This document shows positions 55,273-64,000 of a DNA stretch of 64,000 bases, one piece after another; position 1 is the first letter of the stretch, and each line of letters opens with the position of its first letter. The DNA is from Sphingobacteriales bacterium 44-15 (GTDB lineage Bacteria > Bacteroidota > Bacteroidia > Chitinophagales > Chitinophagaceae): assembly GCA_001899685.1 (NCBI GenBank), contig MKWG01000006.1, forward strand, positions 1 to 64,000, in the 5' to 3' direction. Both the position numbers and the translations under genes were made by a program. Under the pieces are notes generated by a model. It ran no database searches. It had not been told where the DNA came from and was given only the letters and a program-made list of their open reading frames with translations.

Positions 55273-56439
55273 ATGTTTCAACGTTTTGTAAACTGGCGCA
55301 CATTATTGACCACTATTGCCATTGCAATAGTGACCGGCACCATTTTTTATTCCCGCTACATCGCCGAGAAGCTTGCAGCGGAAGAAAGAATAAAGGTGGA
55401 AACCTGGGTGGAAGCCGAGAAGTTCCTGATCAATTCGCCGGCAGATGTGGACACGCGGCTTGTTTCAGCGATCATTACCAATAATAATGACATCCCCATC
55501 ATCGGACAAACCGAAGAGGGGCATATAATAGAATACATTAACCTTGACTCTGCCAGAGTAAAAAATGACAGCAGCTATTTACCACGAAAAATAAGGCAGT
55601 TCAGGAGCCAGCATAGCCCTATCATATATACCGACCCGCTGAACGGGAAAAAAGATTTTTACTATTACGGTAATTCCACACTGCTGCAGGAAGTACGTTA
55701 TTACCCGCTGGTGCAGCTTCTTATTGTAGCCCTGTTCATTGTGGTAACACTCTATACGGTCTCGGTAAGGAACCGGTCGGTGCAAAACCAGTTGTGGGCC
55801 GGAATGGCAAAAGAAACAGCGCACCAGCTCGGCACACCGCTCACCTCGCTGAAAGGATGGGTGGAAGTGTTGAAAGAAATGCCGGGAAATGAAAAAATAG
55901 CGGCGGAACTCGCCAAAGATACCGACAGGTTGCAACTGGTATCAGACCGTTTCAGTAAAATAGGCAGCACACCGAGCATGGAAGAAAAAGACCTGGTGAA
56001 GCAGATCACCCGGGTGGTGGACTATATAAAGCGCCGTGCACCGGAGAGAGTGATATTTGATGTAAATACCAATGGATATGCTGCCATACCGGTAAAAATA
56101 TCAGCATCTCTCTTTGACTGGGTAATAGAAAACCTTTTGAAAAATGCACTGGATGCGATGGGAGGCAAAGGGAAGATCACTATCAATATGCATCAAACGG
56201 CACAACAGGTATTAATTGACGTTACTGATACCGGAAAAGGTATTTCTGCTGCCAATATCAACAAATTGTTCAAACCGGGCTTCACTACTAAAAAAAGAGG
56301 GTGGGGGCTGGGGCTGACGCTTTCCAAAAGAGTAATTGAACAATATCATAAAGGGCAGCTTTTTGTAAAACATTCCGAGCCGGGGAAGGGCACAACTTTC
56401 AGAATTATTTTGAATGATCCGGGAGGGGGTAAGGTATGA
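55273..56439 (+). CDS. Membrane histidine kinase without a linked response regulator
   Basis: Protein of 388 residues. Two membrane segments (about 10-29 and 145-164) enclose a periplasmic sensor region of about 115 residues. The dimerisation helix has the phosphoacceptor H184 in KETAHQLGTPLTSLKGW. The ATPase domain has N- and G-boxes (NLLKNALDAMGG, DTGKGISAANINKLF, GWGLGLTLSKRV). No HAMP domain is evident. The neighbours are a glycosyltransferase (divergent) and an S41 protease (convergent), so its partner regulator must be elsewhere. Confidence 0.9.
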   Translation: MFQRFVNWRTLLTTIAIAIVTGTIFYSRYIAEKLAAEERIKVETWVEAEKFLINSPADVDTRLVSAIITNNNDIPIIGQTEEGHIIEYINLDSARVKNDSSYLPRKIRQFRSQHSPIIYTDPLNGKKDFYYYGNSTLLQEVRYYPLVQLLIVALFIVVTLYTVSVRNRSVQNQLWAGMAKETAHQLGTPLTSLKGWVEVLKEMPGNEKIAAELAKDTDRLQLVSDRFSKIGSTPSMEEKDLVKQITRVVDYIKRRAPERVIFDVNTNGYAAIPVKISASLFDWVIENLLKNALDAMGGKGKITINMHQTAQQVLIDVTDTGKGISAANINKLFKPGFTTKKRGWGLGLTLSKRVIEQYHKGQLFVKHSEPGKGTTFRIILNDPGGGKV

Positions 56440-56442
56440 GAC

Positions 56443-56564
56443 GTAGGGTTTAAGGGGTAGGGTTTAAGAGGTAGAATGTTGGTAGAAGATGCAGGGCATG
56501 CCCTGCACTCTCATTCACCTCTCACGCCTCTCACCTCTCACATTTATCTTCTCACGTCTCTCCC
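56443..56564. repeat. Composite intergenic repeat (tandem, palindrome and GTGAGA words)
   Basis: Three elements follow each other between convergent genes. First, a 14-bp unit GTAGGGTTTAAGGG/AG is repeated about 2.3 times (56443-56474). Second, a perfect 16-bp palindrome GCAGGGCATGCCCTGC at 56491-56506 is related to the one at 31819-31836. Third, a CACCTCTCACG-rich stretch (56516-56564) whose complement contains GTGAGAAGATAAATGTGAG, nearly the same as 9556-9574. All look like dispersed elements; no coding potential was seen. Confidence 0.6.
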
Positions 56565-56616
56565 ATTGATTTTTTGTGAACGATGAATAGCAATATTATC
56601 GTCTCGGTTTTGCCTG

Positions 56617-58209
56617 TCATCTCTCCAACTCCTCAAGCGCCTTCTTTACCATAGGATCACTTGCATTGTTCACCTCAAAGAACCCTTCATTCCTCCATTG
56701 CTGGCGGGCAAATAAACTCTTGAGACGCTGCTCCAGATAACGTTTATCCGTAGCCGATATGCCTTTAAGAGAAATACTATCTGTTTCGGCAAATGCAGCA
56801 AAGGCATTCCATACTTCATTATTGATCTGAAAGCCTTTTTCAAAGGCTACCGGGTTGGTAAACAGCCTGAATTGCTGTATATGCGCTACATAATATCTAT
56901 ATATAAAATTGCCCAGCGTATTTTTATAATACAGGTGTGTTATTTTGGTACCCGTACCTGAAGTGTCAATGGCTACAAATACATCCGGTGTAATGCCGCC
57001 ACCGCCATACACCAGTTTACCTCCGGGAGTATGATAGGGCTGCCCGGTAACTTTCCGGTTACTGTCGGCATTCAGTAAGCCTCCGTGGTTATACCTGTCA
57101 AGCAGTTCGTCATTATAACTCTCAATACCCTTATCATATGGCTTTTGAATAGACCTGCCCAGTGGTGTATAGTATCGTGCAATGGTAAGCCTTAAGGCGG
57201 AGCCGTCATTGAGATTATATTGCTCCTGCACCAGCCCTTTACCAAAAGTCCGGCGCCCTATCACCTCGGCACGATCCCAATCCTGCAACGCGCCGGTAAG
57301 CACTTCGCTTGCAGATGCGGAACCTTCGTCTACCAGCACCACCAGCCTGCCCTTTTCAAAAATCCCCTCCCGCTTAGCCCTGAATTCCTGCTTGCGGGTA
57401 TGGTTGCCCTGTGTATATACAATCAGTTTATTGTCATTAAGAAATTCATCTGCTATTTCCACAGCCTCCTGGAGAATGCCTCCGCCGTTACCACGCAGAT
57501 CAAGCAACAGCTTCTGTACGCCCTGCTCCTTCAGCTTTTGCATGGCTTCCATAAACTCTTCATAGGTAGTTTCTGCAAACTTATTAAGCCGGATATATCC
57601 TGTAGCGGGAGCTATCATATAAGCTGCGTCCAGAGAATATAAGGGAATGACACCCCGGGTAATGGTATACTGCTTTTGTTCTGTGCCACGCAGTATAGAT
57701 ACGTTTACTTTGGAGCCACGCAATCCTTTTAAAAGCTGCCTTACCTTATCGCCATCTATGCCTTTACCCGCTACAGCAGAATCTCCGATCTTTAAAAACT
57801 TATCTCCCACCTGTAAGCCTGCGTTTTCCGAAGGACCGCCTTTCAACACACTTAATACATTAATAGTATCATTAAAAATGTTAAATTCTATACCGATTCC
57901 TTCAAATTTACCCGCCAGGTCTTCATTCACCTGCTGCAGTTCACTGGCGGGAATAAACACGGAATGCGGGTCAAGATGGCTAAGCATTTCTTCTATGGCA
58001 GCATCAGCAAGTGTATCTGTACGTATAGGGTCAACATAACGGGTTGCAATAAGGTCAAGCACCTCCTGCACGGTGCCTTTCTTTCCGGTAGCAAAAAAGC
58101 GGGTATTCTCCGGCATCTTTTCTTTCATTTTGTAGCCCAGGAACATTCCCAGAATCATCACCACTGAAAATATAAGAGGGAGCCACAATCTGAACCTGTT
58201 ATTATTCAT
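56617..58209 (-). CDS. S41-family C-terminal processing peptidase
   Basis: Protein of 530 residues: membrane anchor (10-26), PDZ domain (about 85-175, GIGIEFN and GLQVGDKFLKIGD), then the S41 tail-specific protease domain with the catalytic pair Ser299 (DEGSASASE) and Lys324 (TFGKG), 25 residues apart as in the Prc/CtpA group. Such periplasmic proteases trim or degrade proteins from their C-terminus. It is divergent from the BadF-type kinase gene. Confidence 0.94.
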   Translation of the reverse strand: MNNNRFRLWLPLIFSVVMILGMFLGYKMKEKMPENTRFFATGKKGTVQEVLDLIATRYVDPIRTDTLADAAIEEMLSHLDPHSVFIPASELQQVNEDLAGKFEGIGIEFNIFNDTINVLSVLKGGPSENAGLQVGDKFLKIGDSAVAGKGIDGDKVRQLLKGLRGSKVNVSILRGTEQKQYTITRGVIPLYSLDAAYMIAPATGYIRLNKFAETTYEEFMEAMQKLKEQGVQKLLLDLRGNGGGILQEAVEIADEFLNDNKLIVYTQGNHTRKQEFRAKREGIFEKGRLVVLVDEGSASASEVLTGALQDWDRAEVIGRRTFGKGLVQEQYNLNDGSALRLTIARYYTPLGRSIQKPYDKGIESYNDELLDRYNHGGLLNADSNRKVTGQPYHTPGGKLVYGGGGITPDVFVAIDTSGTGTKITHLYYKNTLGNFIYRYYVAHIQQFRLFTNPVAFEKGFQINNEVWNAFAAFAETDSISLKGISATDKRYLEQRLKSLFARQQWRNEGFFEVNNASDPMVKKALEELER

Positions 58210-58225
58210 TCGTCTGCGTTTGTAT

Positions 58226-58233
58226 TATCTTTG
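58226..58233 (+). promoter_or_regulatory. Candidate -7 element for the sugar-kinase gene
   Basis: TATCTTTG is a full match to TAnnTTTG on the plus strand, 37 bp before the ATG. No TTG lies at the expected -33 distance. Confidence 0.35.
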
Positions 58234-58270
58234 AGAGCACGAATTTCACAAAATAAGTTCAATTAATATA

Positions 58271-59119
58271 ATGTCATCTGTAAAATTGATAGCGGACAGT
58301 GGCGCTACCAAAGCTGAATGGTGCCTGCTGAAAGGAAATACAAAGAAGTCCTTTTTTACCCAGGGCATAAGTCCGTATTTCCTGTCTACATCCCAGATTG
58401 CTGAAATACTTACAAAAGAATTGCTTCCTTCTTTAAAAAATGCAGCCATAGATGAAATATACTATTACGGCACAGGATGTATTAATGTAACCAATGCAAA
58501 AATTGTTAAAGCCGCGCTCAGAAAAGTTTTCCCGGCAGCAGGAAAGGTGGAGGTAACTCATGATGTAATGGCTGCCGCCAGGGGGCTTTATGGAGATGAA
58601 AAAGGGGTTGCCTGTATCCTGGGCACCGGATCGAGCGCCTGCTATTATAACGGGAAAAAGATCACCGTGAACAGGCCAGGTCTCGGCTATGTTCTGGGAG
58701 ACGAAGGGAGTGGCGCTTATATGGGGAAAAAAGTACTGCAATATTTTCTTTACCAAACATTTGACGAAGAGCTTCACGGCCGTTTTCACATAAAATACAA
58801 CCTTACACAGGAAGAAATTTTGGAAAATGTTTACAAAAAACCGCTGGCCAATAAGTACCTTGCCTCATTTTCACCATTTCTGTCAGAAAACAGGGGGCAT
58901 TATATGGTAGAAAACATCATAGAAGATTCAATAAATGATTTTTTCTTTCATCATATTTGTAAATTCAGGGAGAGCTGGACTCAGCCGGTAAGTTTTGTGG
59001 GGGGTATAGCCTATTATTTTAAGGATGTAGTGCAAGAGCTGTGCAGCTCTTATGAGTTTACCCTTGGAAAAATTTTGAAAAACCCAATGGAAGGGCTATC
59101 GGAATATCATCAATCATGA
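58271..59119 (+). CDS. BadF/BadG-family N-acetylhexosamine kinase (GlcNAc/MurNAc kinase-like)
   Basis: Protein of 282 residues with the actin-like ATPase fold: phosphate 1 motif LIADSGATKAEWCLL (6-20), a middle THDVMAAARGLYG, and a phosphate 2 motif ILGTGSSACYY. GYVLGDEGSGAYMGK is the BadF/BadG sugar-kinase signature. These enzymes phosphorylate GlcNAc, and the MurK group also takes MurNAc. The murQ-like gene 46 bp downstream supports a role in recycling cell-wall amino sugars. Confidence 0.9.
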   Translation: MSSVKLIADSGATKAEWCLLKGNTKKSFFTQGISPYFLSTSQIAEILTKELLPSLKNAAIDEIYYYGTGCINVTNAKIVKAALRKVFPAAGKVEVTHDVMAAARGLYGDEKGVACILGTGSSACYYNGKKITVNRPGLGYVLGDEGSGAYMGKKVLQYFLYQTFDEELHGRFHIKYNLTQEEILENVYKKPLANKYLASFSPFLSENRGHYMVENIIEDSINDFFFHHICKFRESWTQPVSFVGGIAYYFKDVVQELCSSYEFTLGKILKNPMEGLSEYHQS

Positions 59120-59165
59120 TACGGTCAATTCTATTTGGATAATTTTTAATACCAGCAACCTTTTC

Positions 59166-60002
59166 ATGAAGCAGTTTGTAAAGATCACAGAGCAGCCTTC
59201 TCACTACCGCCACCTCGAAAAGATGTCTGTAGTTGAGATACTCTCCCATATTAACGAAGAAGATAAAAAGGTACCTTTTGCCATTGAAAACATCATACCT
59301 CAGATAGGAGACCTGGTGTCAGCCATTGTAGATAAGATGCTTGCCGGGGGAAGGCTGTTTTATATCGGCGCCGGCACCAGCGGGAGACTGGCTATAGTGG
59401 ATGCAAGTGAATGCCCGCCTACCTACGGTGTATCTTCCGAGCTGGTGATCGGTATTATTGCCGGCGGCAAAAAAGCAATGACACAACCCGTGGAATATGC
59501 AGAAGACAGCACCACCCAGGGATGGGAAGATCTGCTGAAACATAAGATCTCCAATAAAGATGTTGTAATAGGAATAGCTGCCAGCGGGACTACTCCTTAT
59601 GTAATAGCCGCACTAAAAAAATGCAGATCAGAAGGGATCATTACCGGCTGCATTACCAATAACCCCGGCTCCCCGCTTGCCGCAGAAGCTGATTTCCCTA
59701 TAGAGATAGCCGTAGGCCCGGAGTTTGTCACCGGAAGCACCCGGATGAAAAGCGGCACCTCTCAAAAGCTTATTCTTAATATGATCTCTACCTCCGTAAT
59801 GATACAGCTCGGGCGTGTGGAAGACAACACCATGGTGCACATGCTGCTGAGCAATACAAAGCTGGTAGATCGTGGCGCCAAGATGCTGATGGAAAAAACA
59901 GGGATTTCCGATTATGACCAGGCAAAAGCGTTATTGCTTAAAACCGGGAGCGTTAAAAAAGCTATGGAAGTTTTCCAATCCGGTGAAGTCAACCATCAAT
60001 GA
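59166..60002 (+). CDS. murQ: N-acetylmuramic acid 6-phosphate etherase
   Basis: Cytoplasmic SIS-domain enzyme of 278 residues that removes the D-lactyl ether from MurNAc 6-phosphate to give GlcNAc 6-phosphate. The signature IGAGTSGRLAIVDASECPPT (about 67-86) with its catalytic Glu, then VIGIAASGTTPYVIAAL and STRMKSGTSQKLILN, is that of MurQ. Length agrees with the family (about 270-300). Its gene follows a BadF-type kinase, so the pair could phosphorylate and convert free MurNAc. It converges with the LytTR regulator gene across 8 bp. Confidence 0.95.
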   Translation: MKQFVKITEQPSHYRHLEKMSVVEILSHINEEDKKVPFAIENIIPQIGDLVSAIVDKMLAGGRLFYIGAGTSGRLAIVDASECPPTYGVSSELVIGIIAGGKKAMTQPVEYAEDSTTQGWEDLLKHKISNKDVVIGIAASGTTPYVIAALKKCRSEGIITGCITNNPGSPLAAEADFPIEIAVGPEFVTGSTRMKSGTSQKLILNMISTSVMIQLGRVEDNTMVHMLLSNTKLVDRGAKMLMEKTGISDYDQAKALLLKTGSVKKAMEVFQSGEVNHQ

Positions 60003-60010
60003 GACCCGGG

Positions 60011-60760
60011 CTAAAATTTGGAGAACATTTCCATAAACTCCTGACGCCTGCTTCTCGAAATATTGATGGTAGCATCATTATCCATTACAATATAGCCACC
60101 ATCCACTCTTACAAATTTTTTAATATGGTTGAGATTGATCAGGAACGAGCTGTGCACCCTGAAGAAGTCAGGTCCGCTCAATGCTTCATCAATTTCCTTT
60201 AATACTTTAGACACCACAACTTTTTTCCCTCCCACAAGTACTACCGTGGTATAATTGCTTTCCGCTTCACAATAAACGATATCGCTGGTAGGAATAAAGA
60301 TCAGCCCATCACCCGAAGAGAGCGCTATGCGCTGGGGAGTGGTTTTAGGAAATTGTTGCATGCTCTGCAGCAAAAGTGCAAGCTGTTCTTTCGTAGGTAT
60401 GCTTTTTTTTTCTTCTATTCTTTTGACGGTGTTAATAAGATCATCAGGATCAATCGGCTTCAGTAAATAGTTCAGTGCGCTATAATGAAATGCCTTAATG
60501 GCAAACTGGTCATAAGCGGTACAAAATACCACATCAAAAAAAGGCTTGTCAAACTGTTCCAGCATGTCAAAGCCGTTCATCTTGGGCATTTCAATATCAA
60601 GAAAGACCACATCTGGCCTCTTTTTGTTTATGGCTTCAATGCCGGCTTCTGCTGAGCTGCACATATCAAGTATACGCACCTGCGGGCAATAGGTCTTAAG
60701 CAACCATTCCATCATTTCCAGCGCATTACGCTCATCATCAATTAAAATACAGGTTATCAT
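60011..60760 (-). CDS. LytTR-family response regulator
   Basis: Protein of 249 residues. An N-terminal receiver has the phosphoacceptor D55 (VVFLDIEMPKMNGFDM), the acidic pair DDE at 8-10 and the switch Lys in NYLLKPIDPDD. The C-terminal LytTR DNA-binding domain (about 140-249, with VYCEAESNYTTVVL and FFRVHSSFLINLNHIKKF) follows. It starts 15 bp after the stop of the large propeller sensor kinase gene, its cognate partner. Confidence 0.94.
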   Translation of the reverse strand: MITCILIDDERNALEMMEWLLKTYCPQVRILDMCSSAEAGIEAINKKRPDVVFLDIEMPKMNGFDMLEQFDKPFFDVVFCTAYDQFAIKAFHYSALNYLLKPIDPDDLINTVKRIEEKKSIPTKEQLALLLQSMQQFPKTTPQRIALSSGDGLIFIPTSDIVYCEAESNYTTVVLVGGKKVVVSKVLKEIDEALSGPDFFRVHSSFLINLNHIKKFVRVDGGYIVMDNDATINISRSRRQEFMEMFSKF

Positions 60761-60775
60761 TGCTTTAATTTTTAA

Positions 60776-63700
60776 TCAGGCGTCAACAGGTATTTTCAAT
60801 ACCACCTTGGTTCCTGTTGCTTCGCCACTTTTATTTTTAAGATCAAGTATTTCTACCGTCGCATCTCTGAATGTTTCCTTGTTAAGAAGAGAAAGCCTGT
60901 CAACTGTCAGTTTCATACCCAAAGACTTCTTGGTGGAAGTAGACCGGCTTTTCAGCTCTTTAGCTTTTTCTCTTCCCACTCCGTCATCCTCAATGGTGCA
61001 CTCCAGCAGTCCCGGAGTTTTCCTGCTGAAATGAATAGTAAGATGCCCTGCCGTCTCTTTATGCAGTAACCCGTGCCAGATGGCATTCTCTACAAAAGGT
61101 TGTATTATCAGCGGAGGCACCTGAATATAATCGGACTGCACGTTCTTATCTACTGTTATTGAATAGGTGAACTGCTTTTCAAAACGGATACTTTCCATTT
61201 CTATATATAACCTGAGCGCTTCAAGCTCACTGCTGAGTGAAACAGACTTATTGTTTGAATTATCTAATATCAGCCTGATCAGTTTTGCAAAACGCGTGAG
61301 ATACAGAGATGCGGTTGCCTGGTCGCTTTTTACTATATACCTGTTGATAGAATTTAAGCAATTGAAGATGAAATGCGGGTTCATCTGTGCTCTCAGCGCC
61401 TGCATTTCTATTTCAGCCATTTTTTGCTGGGTATCTCTCAGCTCTTTTTCAGCCTCCTGTTTCTGTTCCTCCACTCTTGCTCTTATGATCTTACTTGCAC
61501 AAAGAGACGCAATTGTAGTAAGAATAAAAAGGTGCCTTTGAGTAAAAAAGCCTTTCTTTGAGTGCTCGCAATCAATTATGCCCAGTACCTTATCCCCCGC
61601 TTTAATAGGAACCGATATTTCAGAAAAGCGGCGGGTATCGTCTACAATATATCTCGGGTCAACAGAAGTATCACTTACAATCTCTGCTTTGCCGCTTAAG
61701 GCAACACTGCCGGTGATCCCCTTTCCCACCGGTATTTCCAGCGGATTTACAATCTGGTGATACTTAGGGGTCTTCGGACCAAAAGCTGCTTTTTGCACAA
61801 GCATATCCCGGCTTTCATCTAATATATAAATGACGCAATCTTCAAAATACAGCCGGCTGATACAGTTTTTGGCAATATCCCACAGGACGGTTTCGATGGA
61901 TTGATAGCCATACATACTGGAAGCAAAGTAATTGATGGTCTGCTCTGCTTCCAGCTCTTCCTGCTTTTCTTTTATCTTGCGGCGGTGATTGAATATAATG
62001 AGCACCAATATTCCAATCAGTGTCAGCGCACAAATAACAAAGAACCACCAGGTCAGCCAGAAAGGAGCAAGTATCTGGAACGATAATACGTTTTTTGAAG
62101 TTTTCCAGTCTGCCTGGTTAAGTCCGGCCTGCATCACCAAAGTATACTTTCCCGGAGACAGCGAAGTAAACCTTACAATATTACCTTTCCCTATTTCCTT
62201 CCAGTCTTTATCTACTCCCTCCAGCCGGTACCTGTATTTTACTTTTTCCTGGTTATTGAAATATGCTGCGGCAAAAACCACATCAATTGACCTCTCTGAA
62301 TACTTCATCGCAGGCATTTCATTAAACGTATATTGTGTATATTCTTTATTGCCTACACGTGCTTTACTGATATAAGTATACAGGATCGCAGATTCATAGG
62401 AAAATTTTTCAGGCTGCCAGTAATTTATTCCGTTGGTGCCGCCGAAATAAAGTACACCTTCCCTGTCGCGGTACCATGAGCAATTATTAAAATAATACCC
62501 CTGGATATTATCTGAATAATCAAAGAGGCTGATCTTGGCAGTAGCAGGATCATACCGGAAAAGCCCTTTATCGGAACCAGCCCAGATCGTGCCGTTGTTG
62601 TCCTGGTATATGATCTGCAACGGCATATTATCAAATGCCGTTGTTTTTTTTGTCAACGTTACATTTCCGTTGGCATAATGCGCCACAAACAGTCCTTTTA
62701 TACTGGAAATCAAAAGATCATTATTACTGAGCAGGAAACCGCCCGATATAGGGAGGTAGCCGGCAGGAACAGCTACCCTGGTAAAATGCTGCAATGCGCT
62801 GTCTATATAAAACAATCCCGTAGGCGAGCCTATCCATACAATGCCATCGCTTCGTACCAGGGTAAAGCTTTTATGATCAGCACCGGTATGCAAATGATTT
62901 AACTTAGACAGCCGGTAGGTCTTTTTTTCAAGCAGATACATGGCATCATCTCCGGTTACCAGATGATCTCCTCCGGGTAAAACGGTTATATCATCTATAT
63001 ACTCTTTTTCAATGGCCTGCCTGGAAGCAATATTATCATACACAGGCCGCCTGTATTTTTCTGTTGCAGGATCAAATAACCACACACCTGTATTGGTAGG
63101 CCCCAGGATCAGATATTTTCCATCATAGGCCAGGCCGCGTACAGATTCGTGGCTAAGCCTTGTACTGTCATTTTTGGCAGGGGGAAACAATTTCCAGTTG
63201 CGCTTATTTCTTTCAAGGCAGGCAAAGCCATAGCCTGTAGCCATCCAGAGATTGCCATATTTATCTTCTGTCATCCGGTGCACATCATCAATATTGGCAG
63301 ATATCTCATCGTTCATTTGCTTGATCTTAATAAAACCAAGAGGCTGATTGCGGATAGCAAACCTCGCTATGCCCTCAACAGTAGATATCCATGCATAGCC
63401 TTCCGCCTCATCATAGAAGATAGAAGTGGCGAGCTCATTGGTTGCGACCTTCCTGCCATGAATAAAAAAATTCCTTGTAAAAAATTCCTTTTGAGCTGCA
63501 TCATACTCAATAATACCTTCTGATGAGGCCAACAAAAAATGCCCTGGCGAAATGGATACTACATTCCGGAGGTTGAAGCCTGCGTTATTTTCCGATCTTA
63601 TCTGTGCAGGGGTAATGGTACCACTTTTAAAATCATACCATTTTACCATGCCTGCGTGCGGGCTGATCAAAACGCTGTCGTCTGTTATAGGATAAATGCC

Positions 63701-64000
63701 GTATAAAAAGCTTGCCGGAAGGCTATCGGCCTGGTGCGTTACCACATCATACCGGAAAACATACCTGTCGTCATGCAAAAAAAGCTTATTGCCCCTTACT
63801 GCAGAGGTATTGGTGATCCAGCTCCGGTTAAGAAAAGGCATATCTTCCCTGGGGTCAAAACACTGATTTACTTCGTCAAACCTATACAATCCATCGCTGG
63901 TAACAAGGCAGATGCGGTCTCCGGGTAATTCAACTATCGGCCCGGTAAGCAGGGTATCATTTTTCCCGTGAACAGTTATTTTTTTGAAAACACCTGATTT
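60776..64000 (-). CDS. Propeller sensor histidine kinase of the LytS type with Y_Y_Y and GAF domains (5' end outside window)
   Basis: The frame runs without a stop to the right edge, so the start is missing; 1074 residues are visible. From the N-terminal side: many two-component-propeller repeats (ICLVTSDGLYRF, GYAWISTVEGIARF, TIWAGSDKGLFRY), a Y_Y_Y-type beta-sandwich (RYRLEGVDKDWKEIG, YTLVMQAG), one membrane segment (WFFVICALTLIGILVLII), a GAF domain (about residues 690-830 of the visible part), and a His_kinase/LytS-type domain with MNPHFIFNCLNSINRYI. There the phosphoacceptor His is in the PHFIFN motif. The ATPase domain (EDDGVGREKAKEL) ends the protein. It senses an extracellular signal in the propeller region and signals to the LytTR regulator encoded downstream. 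Confidence 0.92.
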   Translation of the reverse strand, partial: KSGVFKKITVHGKNDTLLTGPIVELPGDRICLVTSDGLYRFDEVNQCFDPREDMPFLNRSWITNTSAVRGNKLFLHDDRYVFRYDVVTHQADSLPASFLYGIYPITDDSVLISPHAGMVKWYDFKSGTITPAQIRSENNAGFNLRNVVSISPGHFLLASSEGIIEYDAAQKEFFTRNFFIHGRKVATNELATSIFYDEAEGYAWISTVEGIARFAIRNQPLGFIKIKQMNDEISANIDDVHRMTEDKYGNLWMATGYGFACLERNKRNWKLFPPAKNDSTRLSHESVRGLAYDGKYLILGPTNTGVWLFDPATEKYRRPVYDNIASRQAIEKEYIDDITVLPGGDHLVTGDDAMYLLEKKTYRLSKLNHLHTGADHKSFTLVRSDGIVWIGSPTGLFYIDSALQHFTRVAVPAGYLPISGGFLLSNNDLLISSIKGLFVAHYANGNVTLTKKTTAFDNMPLQIIYQDNNGTIWAGSDKGLFRYDPATAKISLFDYSDNIQGYYFNNCSWYRDREGVLYFGGTNGINYWQPEKFSYESAILYTYISKARVGNKEYTQYTFNEMPAMKYSERSIDVVFAAAYFNNQEKVKYRYRLEGVDKDWKEIGKGNIVRFTSLSPGKYTLVMQAGLNQADWKTSKNVLSFQILAPFWLTWWFFVICALTLIGILVLIIFNHRRKIKEKQEELEAEQTINYFASSMYGYQSIETVLWDIAKNCISRLYFEDCVIYILDESRDMLVQKAAFGPKTPKYHQIVNPLEIPVGKGITGSVALSGKAEIVSDTSVDPRYIVDDTRRFSEISVPIKAGDKVLGIIDCEHSKKGFFTQRHLFILTTIASLCASKIIRARVEEQKQEAEKELRDTQQKMAEIEMQALRAQMNPHFIFNCLNSINRYIVKSDQATASLYLTRFAKLIRLILDNSNNKSVSLSSELEALRLYIEMESIRFEKQFTYSITVDKNVQSDYIQVPPLIIQPFVENAIWHGLLHKETAGHLTIHFSRKTPGLLECTIEDDGVGREKAKELKSRSTSTKKSLGMKLTVDRLSLLNKETFRDATVEILDLKNKSGEATGTKVVLKIPVDA

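Noticed and set aside
56443-56474. Short tandem repeat considered as CRISPR or regulatory iteron
   Set aside because: Only about 2.3 copies of 14 bp without spacers, and no cas or replication gene nearby.

Overview
The window looks like chromosomal DNA of a Bacteroidota bacterium, most likely a soil- or plant-associated member of the Chitinophagaceae. The signs are three complete TonB-receptor loci, each with an ECF sigma factor, a FecR anti-sigma factor, SusC and SusD; Bacteroidota-type promoters (TAnnTTTG at -7); few Shine-Dalgarno sequences; several TTG or GTG starts; and short palindromic repeats scattered between genes. No phage, insertion sequence, CRISPR array or rRNA was seen.

Layout. 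The left edge (1-2082) holds the first codons of a cut-off gene, a decayed coding fragment and a Tat-exported barrel-like protein. TonB locus 1 (2199-9457, minus strand) runs sigma, FecR, SusC, SusD; its substrate is unknown. Next come a ThuA-like lipoprotein and a large PVC-type cytochrome (9616-13429). From 13747 to 33700 lies a fructan-type polysaccharide utilization locus on the minus strand: sigma and FecR (locus 2), SusC/SusD, a sugar-dehydrogenase/cytochrome c fusion, a Tat-exported Gfo/Idh/MocA oxidoreductase, a Tat-exported GH32-like protein, an MFS sugar porter, a secreted barrel-like protein and two more GH32 enzymes. The outer-membrane pair would import fructan fragments, the GH32 enzymes would cut them and the porter would take up the monosaccharide; the redox proteins suggest an extra oxidative branch outside the cytoplasm.

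From 33872 to 38438 are a START-domain protein divergent from a GlxA/AraC regulator, then an AhpD-like/DGPF/ECF42-type sigma group. Locus 3 (38487-45613) is a bare sigma/FecR/SusC/SusD set. A VapBC-like toxin-antitoxin pair (45805-46496) is divergent from a GH110 alpha-1,3-galactosidase. A TolC/HlyD/ABC-permease export operon with an AraC regulator follows (48685-53218), then tRNA-Leu(TAA) and tRNA-Gly(GCC). The right end carries housekeeping genes: glycosyltransferase, histidine kinase, S41 protease, a BadF-type sugar kinase with MurQ (MurNAc recycling), and a LytTR regulator with a very large propeller sensor kinase that runs off the right edge.

The most interesting pattern is that all three susC genes are preceded, about 80-115 bp upstream, by a hairpin that reads as an intrinsic terminator only on the opposite strand. 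Its position in all three sigma/anti-sigma-controlled loci fits a family of DonS-like cis-antisense RNAs.
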